A stretch of 64,000 bases of DNA from Sodalis glossinidius str. 'morsitans' (GTDB taxonomy: Bacteria; Pseudomonadota; Gammaproteobacteria; Enterobacterales; Enterobacteriaceae). The position numbers and the translations under genes are program-made. Below, piece after piece: positions 46,854-56,207 of the stretch. The DNA is taken from the NCBI RefSeq assembly GCF_000010085.1, contig NC_007712.1, forward strand, positions 124,001 through 188,000, written 5' to 3'. The notes under the pieces are model-generated. The model made no database searches. It was not told the origin of the DNA and saw nothing but the letters and a program-made list of their open reading frames with translations. Position 1 is the stretch's first letter. Every line of letters starts with the position of its first letter.

Positions 46854-47226
46854 TGACGATCTGATTAAGGTGCAGGAAGAGTTAAAAGCCGCCGGGACCC
46901 GTCTGTTTGACCTTGAGCAAAAAGGCGGGCCAGGGGCCGATAACCCGACGGTGCAAAAAGGCTTCGCTGAACGGGCAGCGGAAGAGCTTACCCAGTCCTG
47001 GAACGGCAGCAAGGGTCACTTTGAGGCGAAAACCTTCAATAAATCCCTGGGCAGTGATGCGGCATCCGCCGGAACACTGATCCAGCCGATGCAGGTGCCG
47101 GGGATTGTGATGCCGGGATTGCGGCGTCTGGTGATACGCGATCTGCTGGCACAGGGTCGCATTTCCAGTAATTCTTTGGAATATGTGAAGGAAAAGCTTT
47201 TTACCAACAGTGCGGCACCGGTCTAG
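46852..47226 (+). pseudogene. HK97-type major capsid protein, middle fragment
   Basis: DDLIKVQEELKAAGTRLFDL, EQKGG is the end of the delta domain; KGHFEAKTFNKSLGSDAASA and QPMQVPGIVMPGLRRLVIRD open the mature capsid fold, which stops after KLFTNSAAPV. The prohead protease gene that should precede it is deleted and the C-terminal 60 percent is missing. Confidence 0.7.
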
Positions 47227-47732
47227 GCGGATGCCCGGTGCAGTATATCGAGCGTTCGCGCCTGTACGACAGCCTGGAGGACGGCAAGTGATACCGTCGG
47301 GTACGTAATTATCTGATTTGCCACCCGGAAATCGCCTCATGATGACTGTGAAGGCTGAGGGGCTGGCAATGCTTGGGCAACAAGTTTGAGGCGCTGGGCC
47401 GTGATATGTCGACAAAAATCCTGCGTCAGGCAGGGCGGGCGGCGTTGACGCCGGTTCAGGCCGATATGCGTCAGCATGCCGGTTTTGACGCTGAGAGTCA
47501 CGACGTCCATATGCGCGACAGTATCACCATACGCAGCACTACCGGCGGGCGGGCGCAGGTCACGTTACGGGTTGGCCCCGAAAAAAAACACCGCATGAAA
47601 GCGCTGGCGCAGGAATGGGGTACCGTGAAGCAAGTCGCCCATCCCTTTATTCGCCCGGCGCTGGAATACCAGACATCCCACGTTTTACGCCTGCTGGCGG
47701 CGGAAATCCGTCGCGGCATTGAGAATCGGTAG
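47227..47732 (+). pseudogene. Head-tail connector remnant and HK97 gp10-like tail-completion protein
   Basis: The first 110 bases carry YIERSRLYDSLEDGK and VRNYLICHPEIAS, the end of a connector protein. Then MTVKAEGLAMLG, a frameshift near 47375, and FEALGRDMSTKILRQAGRAA, LTPVQADMRQHAG, RPALEYQTSHVLRLLAAEI: an HK97 gp10-type protein that closes the tail end. Start at 47341; only one frameshift separates it from a whole gene. Confidence 0.65.
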
Positions 47733-47766
47733 CCAGAGCTAATGCCACCTAAAGAGAGAGTAACCT

Positions 47767-48172
47767 ATGTCAATGTCGGGCGATTGGCGCGACCGGTCAA
47801 ACCGGCGGCTATATCGACTGTACAACATTGATTGATACCAACAAGCAGTTTATCTCCGATTTACCGGAAGGTCCGGAAAAATCCTTGGTGTTTATCGATA
47901 ATCCCGAAGATGCGGACTTCTCTGCATTTTTGACGGCGGTGCAAAACCGGGAAACCGTGCAGTTTTACATTGAATTGCCGAATAAACGAACGGCTACCAT
48001 GATATTGGCGTTATCGGGCTGGGAGATGAATGAAATCAGCGCCCCGGCCAATGAAGCCATTCAGATCACCGTTAAAGGTAAGCAAAACACACTGACCTGG
48101 GGAACAAAGACAACGCCCCCATCTAGCGGTGGTGGTGGTAAAGGCACAGGTGGTGCAGGAGATGGCGTATGA
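47767..48172 (+). pseudogene. Phage major tail (tube) protein, 5' deletion
   Basis: MSMSG then, in another frame, IGATGQTGGYIDCTTLIDTN, KQFISDLPEGPEKSLVFIDN, ATMILALSGWEMNEISAPAN and AIQITVKGKQNTLTWG, ending in a glycine-rich tail. This is the lambda gpV/HK97 gp12-like tube subunit. Fifteen or so residues after the start are missing with a frame change. The stop overlaps the next gene by ATGA. Confidence 0.7.
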
Positions 48173-48534
48173 AGCAGACTGTTTACACCGACAACCTGAA
48201 AATGTCGTTGCTCAAACCGCTGAACACGGCGCAGGAATGTGAATTGTTAGGCGGGCGCTATTTTATCTGTCGTCTGTCCGCGCTGGCGTTACTTGAGCAG
48301 GAAGAAAAAGCGACGCAGGCATTTGATGCGGGGGATATGCGTCAGGCGTCGTTGCTGAACGTGCAGATGCTGCTGGATTGCCTGTGTGATCCGGACGGAC
48401 AGCCGATACCCCCGGAGGCCCTGCCAAGTGCAGACGCGCTGATGGCGGCCCACGATAACGGCACACTGCTGGATGCCATTGCCACCGTCAAACGCCATGC
48501 TATGGGATCACTGGAGGACGCGCAAAAAAACTGA
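48169..48534 (+). CDS. Tail assembly chaperone (gpG-like)
   Basis: 121 residues, MKQTVYTDNLKMSLLKPLNT, ECELLGGRYFICRLSALALL, EQEEKATQAF, then VQMLLDCLCDPDGQPI. It has the size and position (after the tube gene, before tape measure) of the lambda G product. Near its stop lies C-AAAAAAA-C, a slippery run that would give a longer gpGT-type product by a -1 shift. Intact. Confidence 0.75.
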   Translation: MKQTVYTDNLKMSLLKPLNTAQECELLGGRYFICRLSALALLEQEEKATQAFDAGDMRQASLLNVQMLLDCLCDPDGQPIPPEALPSADALMAAHDNGTLLDAIATVKRHAMGSLEDAQKN

Positions 48535-48749
48535 CCGACTCGCCCTGGCTTTATTTTCTGTTTCAACTGGCAGAGCGCCTGGGCGAGGCAGACATTCGCA
48601 AACTGGCGGCGCTACCCGCCGCTCAGCTCCTCCACTGGCAGGCGTATTTGCTGATGCAGGCAGCGCCGCGTGACCCCCTACCTGTAAACAGGACTTTCCC
48701 CCGGCGCAGCCAGCCGTCTCAAACGTTGAGGCGCAATGTGCTTCCGTGA
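48530..48749 (+). CDS. Tail assembly chaperone -1 frameshift extension (gpT-like)
   Basis: Read in the -1 frame from the A run at 48524-48530: LTDSPWLYFLFQLAERLGEA, DIRKLAALPAAQLLHWQAYL, LMQAAPRDP to RRNVLP-stop at 48747. There is no start codon, and Trp/Tyr-rich helical sequence of this sort is typical of the T part of gpGT, which recruits the tail tube subunits. It overlaps the tape-measure start region. Programmed frameshifting is inferred from the slippery run and conserved layout. Confidence 0.65.
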
Positions 48750-48768
48750 TGCGAGCGTTAGGATAACG

Positions 48769-51700
48769 ATGGCAGATATTGCTTCTTTGGCCGTAGGCCT
48801 GTACCTGAACAATGCGTTTACGCCCCAGCTGACGGCGGTTTATCGTCAGGCGGGCGATCAGTCGCGTCGCTTTAGTCGCAATGTGCAGCAGGAGACCCAA
48901 AAAGCCGAAGTGGCCTACCAGCGCCTGGCGTCCGCTATTGGCGGCGTGGCCTCGCGACTGGCCGGGCTGGCGGGCGTGGGGCTGTCCCTGGGTGCCGTTA
49001 TCCACACTTCACGGCAATACAGTCAGGCCTTGTCGGATTTGTCAGCAATAACCGGGGCGACCGGCGAGGCGTTAAAAAAACTGGATGCGGCAGCGCAGCA
49101 GATGGGGCGCACCACCGAGTACAGCGCCAGCCAGGCCGCCGAGGCGTTAAAGCTGATGGTGTCCGCCAAACCGGCGCTGTTAAACACCGCTGATGGTCTG
49201 ACAAACGCCACCCACAGTGCGCTGATTCTGGCGCAGGCGTCCGGCACCACCTTACCGGAGGCGATCCGGATGCTGGCGTTATCGCTGAACCAGTTTGGTG
49301 CCAGCGCCGAGCAGGCCGACCGCTATATCAACGTGCTGGTGGCTGGGGCGAAGTACGGCTCCTCGGAAATTGCCCAGACCAGTGAGGCTATCAGAAACGG
49401 CGGTGTGGCGGCGGCGCAAGCGGGTGTGGGGTTTGAGCAGCTGAATGCGGCCATTCAGGTGCTGGCCGAGCGTGAAGTCAAGGGCGGACAGGCGGGCACG
49501 GCGCTACGAAACGTTATTCTGACGCTTGAAAAAGGCACCGATAAAACGCTGAAACCCTCGGTGGTCGGGCTGGTTGGCGCACTGGATACGCTAGCGAAGA
49601 AAAAGCTTTCCACAGCACAGGCGGTCAAGCTGTTTGGGGTGGAGAACATCAATGCCGCCTCCATTCTGGTGGATAATCGCGACAAGCTGGAGGCGCTGAC
49701 CCATGCGCTGACCGGTACCCAAACCGCGTATGAACAGTCGGCCATTCGCGTGAATAACCTCAATGGTGATCTGATGGGACTCACCAGCGCGTTTGAAGGG
49801 CTGGTTAGCCAGGTGGGCCAGTCGGGGAACGGGCCGTTACGCACCGGGATATAAAATATCACCCACGCCACTAATGCTTTGGCGGATAATTTCACCACCG
49901 TGGCATCGGTGGCGCTCTATACCCTGATCCCGGTGCTGACCACCCGGCTTACCGCAGGCTTGCGGGAACGCCGGTTGGGTCGCACAACAACAGGCGGCCA
50001 AAGCCGCCGCGGCACAACAGGGCGAGACTGCTCGTGCCACGCAGGCGCAGGCATCAAGACAGCTGGCACAGGAGCAGGCGCGTTATCTGGCGGCCCAGAC
50101 GGCGGTAAACCGGGCGAACGGCATCCAGCTAAGCTATCAGCGTGAGCATATCGCGTTAAGTCGCACGATACGCGAGGCCCGTCTTGCTAAGGTGCGGGCC
50201 ACCGAGCAGTTAGCGGCAGCCAACGCACGATTGTCGGTCTCGGCGGCGGTGTCCGTGGCGCGCGGGGCGCGCGCTCTCTGGTGGGCGGCCATACTGGCGG
50301 GCTCCGCCTTGCTCTATTTTCATCAAAAGGCCAAAGACGCCCGTGAGTCAGCGATTGGGCTGAAAGAGGCGGTGACGGAGACCACCGAGGCGCTGATGGC
50401 GCTGTCGTCAAAACAGCTGGTGTCAAGGTGCTGGATTTGTCGGCGCAGTATCAAAACCAAATCACCCAACGTAACCAGCTGATGAAGGCGGTGCAGGATT
50501 ACGACAGTCGTCTGGAAGGCCTGAATGCCTTTGATCCTTTCGGCCAGCGTTCAGAGGTGGAGGCGGATAAAAAACGCGCCCTGGCAGATTGGGAAGCCGT
50601 CAATAAAGGGGCACAAACCGTTAAGGCTTCGCTGGACAATGCGCACCAGGCGCTTGCACATCTGAAAGCAGGGGCATACGGCCCTGTCAAGCCGAAACAG
50701 GCCACACCGCCGGAAACGGTAAAAACGCCCTGGTCCGGTCTGGACAGCCCCACGGCAAAATCGGGTCAAAAACTGGCCTTGAATCAGTATCAGCAGTTGC
50801 GCCAGGAGATTGAACAAGCTCACGCCGGTAGTTTACAGCGCCTTGCCCTGCAAGAGCAGGCGGCGCAGTCACGGTTGCTGGCGAGCGCCAAGGCCACCGG
50901 GGTGGCACAGTCTGATCTCCAGCGTGTGCAGGGAATGCAGGCAGAGAATTATCAGCGGCAGCGCCAACAGCTGGCTGAGCGCTATTCCCCGGTCAAAACG
51001 CAGCTACGCCACGAGCGGGACGCCAGCCGCGAGTTGAATGCGTTGTGGGCGGCGCGCTTGCTGAGCGAGCAGGACTAACACATGGCTCGCCATCAACTGA
51101 CCTATACCCGTACGCAGGCGCTAGCGAAAGCACAGGCCGAGTCTGCCGCTGCCCCTCGCCTTAGCCTTGCCGGTGAGATTGACCCGGTAGTGGCGCTGCA
51201 AAATCAGTTGGTCCGGCAACAAAGTCTTCTGGATGCGTACTATGCCAACGGCAGCCTGAGTAAAACCCAGTACGAAGCGCTGATGCAAAAAACCGCTCAG
51301 GATTCGGCGGACGCGCAATATCAGGCCGCATTAGCCCTGTATGGCGGCCAAAGCCGGTTGCACAAGCTGTCGCTGTCACTGGCGGAGACCCTGCGCGAAA
51401 GGACAACCAATATGTTGACCGGGGCCCGCTCTTTCAAGGAGAGTCTGTCGGGGCTGTTTGCCTCACTGGCGCAATCGGTCATTAAAAATCTGGTGGATAC
51501 GGCGGCGCAGGCGCTGATCACCAAAACACTTTTCTCCTCGTTTATGGGCGGTTTTGGCGGTGGCGGGCGTTCTGCGGCCAATGCGTTCAGCAGTGGAGCC
51601 TATAACGGGCTGAGCCTGAACGCTAAAGGCGGTGTCTACGCCTCCCGGAGTCTGAGCGCCTTTAGCGGGCAGGTGGTCAGTCAACCGACGCTGTTTGCGT

Positions 51701-52000
51701 TTTCCCACGGCGCCGGGCTGATGGGGGAATCCGGCCCGGAAGCCATTATGCCACTCAAGCGTGGACCCGACGGTAGTCTGGGTGTGCAGGCCGTGGACGG
51801 CGGCGGACGCGGTGGCGATGTGATTGTGAATATGGGGGGCTTTGTTTTCACTACCGATGAACGCAGTGACAGCGCGGCCGGGGCGGGGGATGGATGTTAA
51901 TGGCATCGCGAACCAATTAAAGCCACTCATTATCAATGTGGTCAATGAACAGGCGGGCAGACAGGGATCTCCCCTCTGGTATGCCATTAAGGGACGGTAA
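48769..52000 (+). pseudogene. Tail tape-measure protein, at least five breaks
   Basis: MADIASLAVGLYLNNAFTPQ, then the conserved TP901-like segment YSQALSDLSAITGATGEALK, TTEYSASQAAEALKLMVSAK. A TAA at 49852 replaces a sense codon (RTGI-stop-NITHATNAL). Frameshifts occur near 49965, 50430 and 51890; a TAA at 51076-51078 splits LLSEQD from MARHQLTYTRTQAL. Membrane segment ALWWAAILAGSALLYF and the glycine-rich SSFMGGFGGGGRSAANAF follow, then the end VNEQAGRQGSPLWYAIKGR. The tape measure sets tail length. Confidence 0.8.
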
Positions 52001-52002
52001 AA

Positions 52003-52338
52003 ATGGACACATTTAGCTGGCCTGTCAGGGTAAACAGCAGTGAACAGCTGAAAGTGGCGACGATTGAAGCGCAATTCGGCGAGGGTTATAAGCAGGTGAG
52101 CAGTAAAGGCATTCATGATATCAGCGAAAGCTGGTTACTGAGTTGTAACGGCGATCGGGCGTCGCTGCTGGCCGTTCGGCGTTTTCTGATAAACCATGTA
52201 ACCAGTGCCTTCTGGTGGGTTAACCCCTGGGGGGAGAAAAAACGTTATCGCGTCAAGTCTGATGCGATCCGGACGCGATTTCTTCACGGCGCTCTGGTGG
52301 AAATCGGTTTTACTTTCGGGGAGGCGTTTTCGACATGA
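52003..52338 (+). CDS. Minor tail protein M-like
   Basis: 111 residues: MDTFSWPVRVNSSEQLKVAT, EAQFGEGYKQVSSKGI, then VTSAFWWVNPWGEKKRYRV. Matches lambda gpM, which attaches to the tail tip complex. Overlaps the next gene by ATGA. Intact. Confidence 0.85.
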   Translation: MDTFSWPVRVNSSEQLKVATIEAQFGEGYKQVSSKGIHDISESWLLSCNGDRASLLAVRRFLINHVTSAFWWVNPWGEKKRYRVKSDAIRTRFLHGALVEIGFTFGEAFST

Positions 52339-53072
52339 GTCTGACACAGGATTTACAGTCGCTTGAGCCGGGATCGCTGGTTCAGCTGGTCGAAGTTGAC
52401 GGCACGGCATTTGGTATGGATAGGGTGCTGCGCTTTCATGCCCATAATATCAATGTTGACGGCTGGGCCTCCTTTGCTGGGGAAAATCTGCCTTCTATCC
52501 GCTGGCAGGGCAACGAGTACGATCCGCACCCTTACACCGTGACCGGACTGGCATCAACTAGTACCGGGTCGCAGCCACAGCCTGGGCTGTCGGTGGGCAA
52601 CATCGGCAACCATGTTACCACGCTGTGTCTGGCCTATGACGACCTGGTGCAGGCCAAGGTAAAAATCCATACCACGCTGGCGAAATACCTGGACGCGGCC
52701 AACTGGCAGGAGGGGAACCCGCTTGCTGACAACACACAGGAGCGGGTGCAGCTGTTTTACGTCAACGCCAAGGTGTCAGAGACCCCGGAGCAGATGGATT
52801 TTGAGCTGTGCACCCCCTTCGACATCCAAAACCTTCAGCTCCCGACGCGCCAGATTTCGCCGGTCTGTATCTGGGCGATGCGCGGCTGGTATCGCTCCGG
52901 TAATGGCTGTGACTATCAGGGGATAAAATATTTCACCAAGGCCGGCGTACCAACCAATGACCCGTCCAAAGATGTTTGTGGCGGTCGACTGGCGGATTGT
53001 AAATCGCGTTTCGGCCCCGACCAGCCGTTATCATTTGGTGGTCAACCCAGCGCTAACCTCCAGGGACGGTAA
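52335..53072 (+). CDS. Minor tail protein L-like, Fe-S cluster type
   Basis: 245 residues: MSLTQDLQSLEPGSLVQLVE, PHPYTVTGLASTSTGSQPQP, PTRQISPVCIWAMRGWYRSG. Four cysteines in the C-terminal part (SPVCIW, GNGCDY, KDVCGG, LADCKSRFG) match those that hold an iron-sulfur cluster in lambda gpL. It is part of the tail tip that meets the host. Intact. Confidence 0.88.
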   Translation: MSLTQDLQSLEPGSLVQLVEVDGTAFGMDRVLRFHAHNINVDGWASFAGENLPSIRWQGNEYDPHPYTVTGLASTSTGSQPQPGLSVGNIGNHVTTLCLAYDDLVQAKVKIHTTLAKYLDAANWQEGNPLADNTQERVQLFYVNAKVSETPEQMDFELCTPFDIQNLQLPTRQISPVCIWAMRGWYRSGNGCDYQGIKYFTKAGVPTNDPSKDVCGGRLADCKSRFGPDQPLSFGGQPSANLQGR

Positions 53073-53073
53073 C

Positions 53074-53397
53074 ATGGATGAGACACTGTTAGGCCCCATC
53101 CGCGAGCATGTGGTGCGGGAATACCCGAAAGAAGCGTGCGGGCTGATTGTTCAGACGGCTACAGGGGCGCACTACCTGCCGTGTCGCAATATCCACCCGT
53201 CTCCGACGGACCATTTTACGCTAGCCCCGGACGATTATGCGCAGGCGGCAGTGCAGGGCGATATCGTGATGATAGTGCATTCGCATCCCGATGTGGTGCG
53301 GCTCCTTCCCTCAAAGCTTGACCGGCTACAGTGCGATTATAGCGGGGTGGAATGGGCATTATGTCGTGGCCGGACGGAGATTTTTGCACCGAGGTAA
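53074..53397 (+). pseudogene. Tail protein K-like, JAMM domain kept, NlpC domain lost
   Basis: 107 residues, MDETLLGPIREHVVREYPKE, ACGLIVQ, VHSHPDVV and PSKLDRLQC: the JAMM metalloprotease pattern HSHP-x7-S-x2-D is complete. Lambda gpK has a second NlpC/P60 domain of about 110 residues; here the match stops at FAPR. The tail genes that follow K (I and J) are absent and AT-rich adhesin DNA begins. So this marks a recombination join. Confidence 0.75.
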
Positions 53398-53414
53398 GTA
53401 TTAATTGTTCTTTC

Positions 53415-55223
53415 TTACCATTCAACGTTAAATGATGCATTATACATCATGCTACCACTCGCAGAATAAGCAGCTCCGGCTTTAATCGCCATATTTTTAT
53501 TGATACGATATCCAGTCCCTATAGCTAGCGCCTGAGAAGAGCCGTACCCACCGATGCCTGCCGTAACATTGAATTTACCTACTCCGTAAGGCTGAAAAAG
53601 GCTGGTTAGTGCAGCAGATGCGGCTAATCCTCTGTCTATTTTAGCGTTGGTTTTGGATAATTGATTTTCAAGGTTTTTAATGCGTGAAGTATTTTTTTGA
53701 GCTATCGCATGCGCGGTAGTGGCGGTATTTTTCACACGGTTTAGTTGAGCAATATTGGCAGCGTCATTGCCTCTGACACCTTCAGCCACGCCGGTGATGG
53801 TTCTGTCACCCTGCTGACCACTCACAGAAATGGATGTCCCATTTTCATACTGACCAATGTGAATAACACCATTCGCGTCTTCAGTGATTTTTCTATCTAT
53901 ATTTTTCTTATCTCTTCTTTCTTGCGTTAATAATTTATTATGTTGTTTTTTTAATGCGATAAAATTTCTATGAGCCTGTTGCTGATATCCCTCAATTTGC
54001 ACAAATGATTTTTTTGCTTTATCCTTGTATTCGATTGTTTGCGTCGCTAAATCTACAGCAGTATTTCGCGCGTGAAGGGTAGCATCACGATGCTGTCCTG
54101 CCTCGTTTGCGCTGACGCGAGCGGTTTCTTCGTGTTCAGCTGCTTTATGGGAAGATTTACTGGCAGCCATTTCCAAATTATTCGTCATATCCGCCATTTC
54201 TTTTGCGTCTTTTCTTGATTTTTCAATATGTGTTAATGCTCCTTCAGAAACTCTTTTATTTCCCTCAATTGATTGTGCATCATGTTCTGCTATATCTTTA
54301 AATTTTGCCACTTGAGCTGCACTGGAATGGGCGAATGATTCATGTTCAGCTGCATTTTGAGCAGAGATACTTGCGGCGCTTTCATGGCTTTGTGTTTTTT
54401 GCAATGCAGAGAAAGCATGTTCCTTGTGCTCTTGAGTTAAAGTAGAAAATTGACTTGCGTCCTGAGTATGTTTTTTGATGTCTTCAGTACTATCAGCGAT
54501 AATTTGTGTATTCTTTTCCATATTTTCCATGAATTCTTTATTTTTAGATACATTTTCATCAAATCGTGAATTTAAGTTGGTTATTTTATTGTCTATTGCT
54601 TGTAACTGACCTATATTTGCAGCATCTGTTTTTTCAGTGCCTCCTGCAATATGAGTTATTTGTCTCAGTTGATAGTTATTACCTATAGATACTTCACCAG
54701 ATGTCTGTCTATTAGCATTAGTAAAGAGTTCGGTTATAATTCCGGGCTGTCTCTCTGTCATAGATTCAGAGCCTAATGCGACAGAGCTTGGTGACAAAGA
54801 AAAACTATTGCTACCCAACGCGGTAGATTCTGTTGCTCTAGCGTGACTCGATGCACCTACTGCAAGGCCATAATTACCGCCAGTATAAGATAAAACGCCC
54901 ATTGCAATAGAGCTTATTCCGTCGGAATAACTTGATCCCCCGATACTGATAGAATAATCAGCTGCTGCAATCGCAGAGTCACCCATGGCTATGGCGGGAG
55001 TGTCGCTATCTACTCGGCTTTGTATTCCCATAGCCATAGCACTACCGTTATTTCCAACGACAGTGCCATAGTTAGGTGCGTACGCATGTGTTTCTTGTTC
55101 TGGCTGTTTAATTTGTTGATTGTGATAAAGCTTTGCATGATGCCCTTTATCTTCTTCAGCAAGTACACAAGGAATATGAATTAAATACAGAGTTGCCACC
55201 ATTGGCGGTAACATTTTTTTCAT
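53415..55223 (-). CDS. YadA-like trimeric autotransporter adhesin
   Basis: 602 residues, intact. Signal peptide MKKMLPPMVATLYLIHIPCV-LA; head of about residues 55-165 with YadA-type repeats (AIAMGDSAIAAADYSISIGG, SIAMGV, GLAVGASSHARATESTALGS); a neck QITHIAGGTEKTDAANIGQL; a long stalk of about 230 residues rich in Ala, Glu, Lys and His with coiled-coil repeats (AAEHEETARVSANEAGQHRD); a second neck GVAEGVRGNDAANIAQL; and the C-terminal four-strand anchor ending NASFNVEW, with an aromatic last residue. Such proteins trimerise in the outer membrane and bind host surfaces. Far more AT-rich than its neighbours. Confidence 0.92.
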   Translation of the reverse strand: MKKMLPPMVATLYLIHIPCVLAEEDKGHHAKLYHNQQIKQPEQETHAYAPNYGTVVGNNGSAMAMGIQSRVDSDTPAIAMGDSAIAAADYSISIGGSSYSDGISSIAMGVLSYTGGNYGLAVGASSHARATESTALGSNSFSLSPSSVALGSESMTERQPGIITELFTNANRQTSGEVSIGNNYQLRQITHIAGGTEKTDAANIGQLQAIDNKITNLNSRFDENVSKNKEFMENMEKNTQIIADSTEDIKKHTQDASQFSTLTQEHKEHAFSALQKTQSHESAASISAQNAAEHESFAHSSAAQVAKFKDIAEHDAQSIEGNKRVSEGALTHIEKSRKDAKEMADMTNNLEMAASKSSHKAAEHEETARVSANEAGQHRDATLHARNTAVDLATQTIEYKDKAKKSFVQIEGYQQQAHRNFIALKKQHNKLLTQERRDKKNIDRKITEDANGVIHIGQYENGTSISVSGQQGDRTITGVAEGVRGNDAANIAQLNRVKNTATTAHAIAQKNTSRIKNLENQLSKTNAKIDRGLAASAALTSLFQPYGVGKFNVTAGIGGYGSSQALAIGTGYRINKNMAIKAGAAYSASGSMMYNASFNVEW

Positions 55224-55347
55224 GTGTTTTATATTTCCATGGTTAAGGTTTGTTAAAAATTTATTCTGCTTTAAAAGCTGAGGCTAATTTATCCAGAAAA
55301 AAAACAAAAGAAAAGAAAAGGTTATAGATCGTTTCGATCGATTTTTT

Positions 55348-55376
55348 TATTTGTTTTTGTGTTTTTTGCATGTCAA
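55348..55376 (-). promoter_or_regulatory. Candidate adhesin promoter
   Basis: On the minus strand TTGACA (55371-55376) is followed after 17 bases by CAAATA, a weak -10, about 125 bases before the adhesin start. The whole 55224-55640 stretch is very AT-rich with no other gene; a GATCG/CGATC palindrome lies at 55328-55340. AT-rich DNA of this type is usually silenced by H-NS. Confidence 0.3.
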
Positions 55377-55645
55377 TTTTTTCTTTTGCTATTTATATTT
55401 TAAATTTTGTTTTATAATATATAGATAAAATTTTTTAATGCATATTCTGGCGTGCTATTAACCATGAGGTGTATAAGCTTGTTATGATCTGTGTTATTAT
55501 ATCTTTCATGGTTTTTGGGTATTTTATACCGGCCTGTCGAGGAGCGAAATTTAAAATAAACATGGTGCTTTAATTAAAAAAGAATATTTTTATTATCCGG
55601 TAATGTCTTCATCTTTCTTTAAGAGAGATGAAGACATGAAGGTTT

Positions 55646-55840
55646 TTGGTGGCTGATGAGCCACAGAGGGAGTTGAATGATTGCTTTTATGTCAAACTCG
55701 ACGAGCCGAGATGGATGTCAGTGCCTCTGGGCGAACTGGCCGAGTTCGGATTTATGCCAGCGGGTCAGCGTATCGGTGAGCATGAAGGTGTTGCTCTGGC
55801 TGGTCTCGGCCTCACCGTTACTGAAATCACCCCCACATAA
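55646..55840 (+). CDS. Short protein or fragment, unknown
   Basis: 64 residues from a TTG: VADEPQRELNDCFYVKLDEP, RWMSVPLGELAEFGFMPAGQ, RIGEHEGVALAGLGLTVTEI. It looks protein-like and phage-like but I do not recognise it, and a start codon better than TTG is missing, so it may be a 3' fragment. Confidence 0.35.
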   Translation: MVADEPQRELNDCFYVKLDEPRWMSVPLGELAEFGFMPAGQRIGEHEGVALAGLGLTVTEITPT

Positions 55841-56005
55841 ATAAATACCAATGTCATTATAAACCTATCTTGTTATCCGCATTTCCGGCACATCCAACAG
55901 TCTCCAGCAATTTCCCATTTGGCCCACGTGTTGGCGCTGTAAGCGATTTTCTTCTCTCTCCATCCTCAAACACTGAGTTGGCAGATAAAACGCACCTGAT
56001 GGCTT

Positions 56006-56150
56006 ACAGACGCTTTCAGGCATGCATCCATTCACCGATATCGATTTTAAGGCACCTGTTAGCTTGATAGAGACGCTTTGCCAATGTCTGACTCGATTAC
56101 CCCTAGAATAGAAATCTTCTCACAATGGCGCACAGACGCTTTCAGGCATG
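56006..56150. repeat. Direct repeat ACAGACGCTTTCAGGCATG
   Basis: Two identical 19-base copies at 56006-56024 and 56132-56150, 126 bases apart, with partly similar flanks (GGCTT or GGCGC before) and a shorter AGACGCTTT between them. The 55841-56200 stretch has no gene. Confidence 0.6.
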
Positions 56151-56207
56151 GTCGCGTGAGCAGTGAAGTGATTGACGATGTCGGTTGACGTGCACCTTTC
56201 TATATTT

